Assembly (NCBI GenBank): GCA_938004025.1
Contig: CALKXC010000331.1
Span: 1-6,788 of the forward strand
DNA: 6,788 bases
Source: an uncultured Leucothrix sp.
Lineage (GTDB): Bacteria; Pseudomonadota; Gammaproteobacteria; Thiotrichales; Thiotrichaceae
Direction of reading: 5' to 3'
The position numbers were made by a program, and so were the translations under genes. Below, piece by piece: positions 5,925 to 6,788 of the stretch. The notes below the pieces were generated by a model. The model was not told the DNA's origin and made no database searches. It saw nothing but the letters and a program-made list of their open reading frames with translations. Each line of letters opens with the position of its first letter. The stretch's first letter is position 1.

Positions 5925-5953
5925 ATCATAGGATGCACACACTGTATTGGCAA
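5925..5953 (-). promoter_or_regulatory. Sigma-70 promoter of nadC
   Basis: The - strand carries TTGCCA (5948-5953), a 17-nt spacer and TATGAT (5925-5930). Each hexamer matches 5/6 of consensus at optimal spacing. Predicted start near 5918 gives a leader of about 25 nt containing the AAGAAGG SD. I saw no convincing NAD-regulator operator. Confidence 0.65.
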
Positions 5954-5997
5954 GTGAAGAAGGATGAGTGTCAGCCGTAAATCAAGCGATAGACAAC

Positions 5998-6025
5998 TTG
6001 CACTATCAAACAGAGTTGGTAAAGT
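5998..6025 (+). promoter_or_regulatory. Weak candidate promoter of rapA
   Basis: TTGCAC (5998-6003), a 16-nt spacer and TAAAGT (6020-6025); both hexamers are about 4/6. It is the best sigma-70-like match I found in the right orientation, and its -10 overlaps the inverted repeat at 6020-6052. Low certainty. Confidence 0.25.
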
Positions 6026-6052
6026 TCGCACATTGTCGGGAATGCAACTTTA
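6020..6052 (+). repeat. Bulged inverted repeat in the rapA leader
   Basis: TAAAGTTcGCA (6020-6030) pairs with TGCAACTTTA (6043-6052), giving 10 bp with one bulged C and a 12-nt loop. It ends against the purine-rich AAAGAG (6052-6057) that probably serves as SD. It could be an operator or a leader hairpin. No T-run follows, so it is not a terminator. Confidence 0.3.
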
Positions 6053-6068
6053 AAGAGTAATTCGTTAT

Positions 6069-6788
6069 ATGGATTTTGTTGTTGGTCAGCGTTGGGTAAG
6101 CCACACTGAAGCGCAGTTAGGTTTAGGCATTATTTCAGCAGTTGCTGATCGATTAATCACTTTAAACTTTCCCGCTGTAGAAGAAGAGCGGTCTTATGCG
6201 GCGACAAATGCCCCACTAAGTCGAGTAGTTTATAAAGAAGGCGACACGATCAATACCATGGATCTTAGGACTTTGGTCATTGAAGAAGTGTTAGAGAATG
6301 GTGGGCTCTTCATTTATTTTGGAATCGATGAAGCGGGCGATTCCCACATTGTCCCTGAGTCCAAGTTAGATTGCTTTGTGCAATTTACGTCCCCTGTTCA
6401 ACGACTCTTTAGTAGTCAGCTAGACAAAGGTGATGCCTTTCGCCTTCGTGTGAAAACCTTGGAGCAACGCAACCGCCTGCAGCAGTCCGGTGTAACGGGC
6501 TTGATGGGATCACGCACTAATCTTCTCCCACACCAAATTTTTATCGCCAATGAAGTAGCCAAGCGTTATGCGCCGCGTGTGTTATTAGCAGACGAAGTGG
6601 GCTTGGGTAAAACAATCGAAGCAGGTATGGTGATTCACCAGCAGCTTCACACTGGGCTTGCGAGTCGTGTGTTATTAGTGCTGCCACCTTCATTAGTCCA
6701 TCAGTGGCTGGTGGAAATGCGCCGTCGCTTCAATCTTAATTTCTCTATATTCGATGAAATGCGTTTGAGCATTGATGGTGCTGATGAT
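6069..6788 (+). CDS. rapA: RNA polymerase-associated ATPase RapA (HepA), N-terminal part, cut by the window end
   Basis: Swi2/Snf2-type ATPase that binds RNA polymerase and promotes its recycling from post-termination complexes. The first 240 codons are present; E. coli RapA is about 968 aa, so about three quarters lies beyond the right edge. MDFVVGQRWVSHTEAQLGLG aligns with the E. coli start ([20 protein letters not shown]). Residues 1-105 form the Tudor-like N-terminal domain. LLPHQIFIANEVAKRYAPRV (152-171) leads into Walker A/motif I LLADEVGLGKTIEAGMV (172-188), then motif Ia VLPPSLVHQWLVEM (204-217) and RRFNLNFSIFDE. Helicase motifs II-VI are off the window. An in-frame TAA at 6051-6053 and no intervening start codon fix ATG 6069. 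The SD (AAAGAG, 6052-6057) is modest. It is divergent from nadC across 176 bp. No frameshift is seen in the part present. Confidence 0.96.
   Translation, partial: MDFVVGQRWVSHTEAQLGLGIISAVADRLITLNFPAVEEERSYAATNAPLSRVVYKEGDTINTMDLRTLVIEEVLENGGLFIYFGIDEAGDSHIVPESKLDCFVQFTSPVQRLFSSQLDKGDAFRLRVKTLEQRNRLQQSGVTGLMGSRTNLLPHQIFIANEVAKRYAPRVLLADEVGLGKTIEAGMVIHQQLHTGLASRVLLVLPPSLVHQWLVEMRRRFNLNFSIFDEMRLSIDGADD

Noticed and set aside
5795..6031. A 78-codon - strand frame upstream of and overlapping nadC
   Set aside because: It is out of frame with nadC, covers the nadC promoter and SD, and has no recognisable protein features.

Overview
The window comes from the chromosome of a gammaproteobacterium with mid-range GC. 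All six protein genes are housekeeping genes that resemble Pseudomonas or Oceanospirillales-type relatives. The MutL carries a complete endonuclease motif of the kind I associate with Pseudomonas and Neisseria MutL and not with E. coli MutL, which suggests a lineage without MutH/Dam-directed repair. I cannot name the genus from sequence alone.

Layout from right to left. At the right edge, rapA (RNA polymerase recycling ATPase, cut off by the window end) is on the + strand. It is divergent from nadC (quinolinate phosphoribosyltransferase) on the - strand, and the 176-bp gap between them holds a good sigma-70 promoter for nadC. A 488-bp gap free of protein genes (4574-5061) follows nadC. Next come ftsE and ftsX (divisome ABC complex), then mutL (mismatch repair) and miaA (tRNA A37 prenylation), all on the - strand. 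Gaps are 6 bp (ftsE-ftsX), 50 bp (ftsX-mutL) and 2 bp (mutL-miaA), with no terminator seen, so these four are probably one operon. The operon most likely runs on into the gene beyond the left edge, which is hfq in many relatives.

The most interesting part is the gap between nadC and ftsE. On the - strand it reads as a complete sigma-54 regulated small-RNA gene. From upstream to downstream it has a helically phased array of TGWCAG half-sites (5007-5085), a perfect IHF consensus (4952-4964), a near-ideal sigma-54 -24/-12 promoter (4920-4936), about 177 nt of transcript with four clusters of AAYAAYAA motifs, and a strong intrinsic terminator (4733-4764). AAYAAYAA is the Hfq/Crc target motif of catabolite repression in Pseudomonas, where the sigma-54/CbrB-driven RNAs CrcZ, CrcY and CrcX sequester the Hfq/Crc complex. 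I therefore propose a CrcZ-like decoy RNA, but short and in an unusual place (nadC/ftsE instead of beside cbrB). The assignment rests on motifs and architecture, not on a homology search.

The rest of the gap (4574-4732) holds candidate sigma-70 promoters for ftsE and a six-codon upstream reading frame that overlaps the ftsE start.
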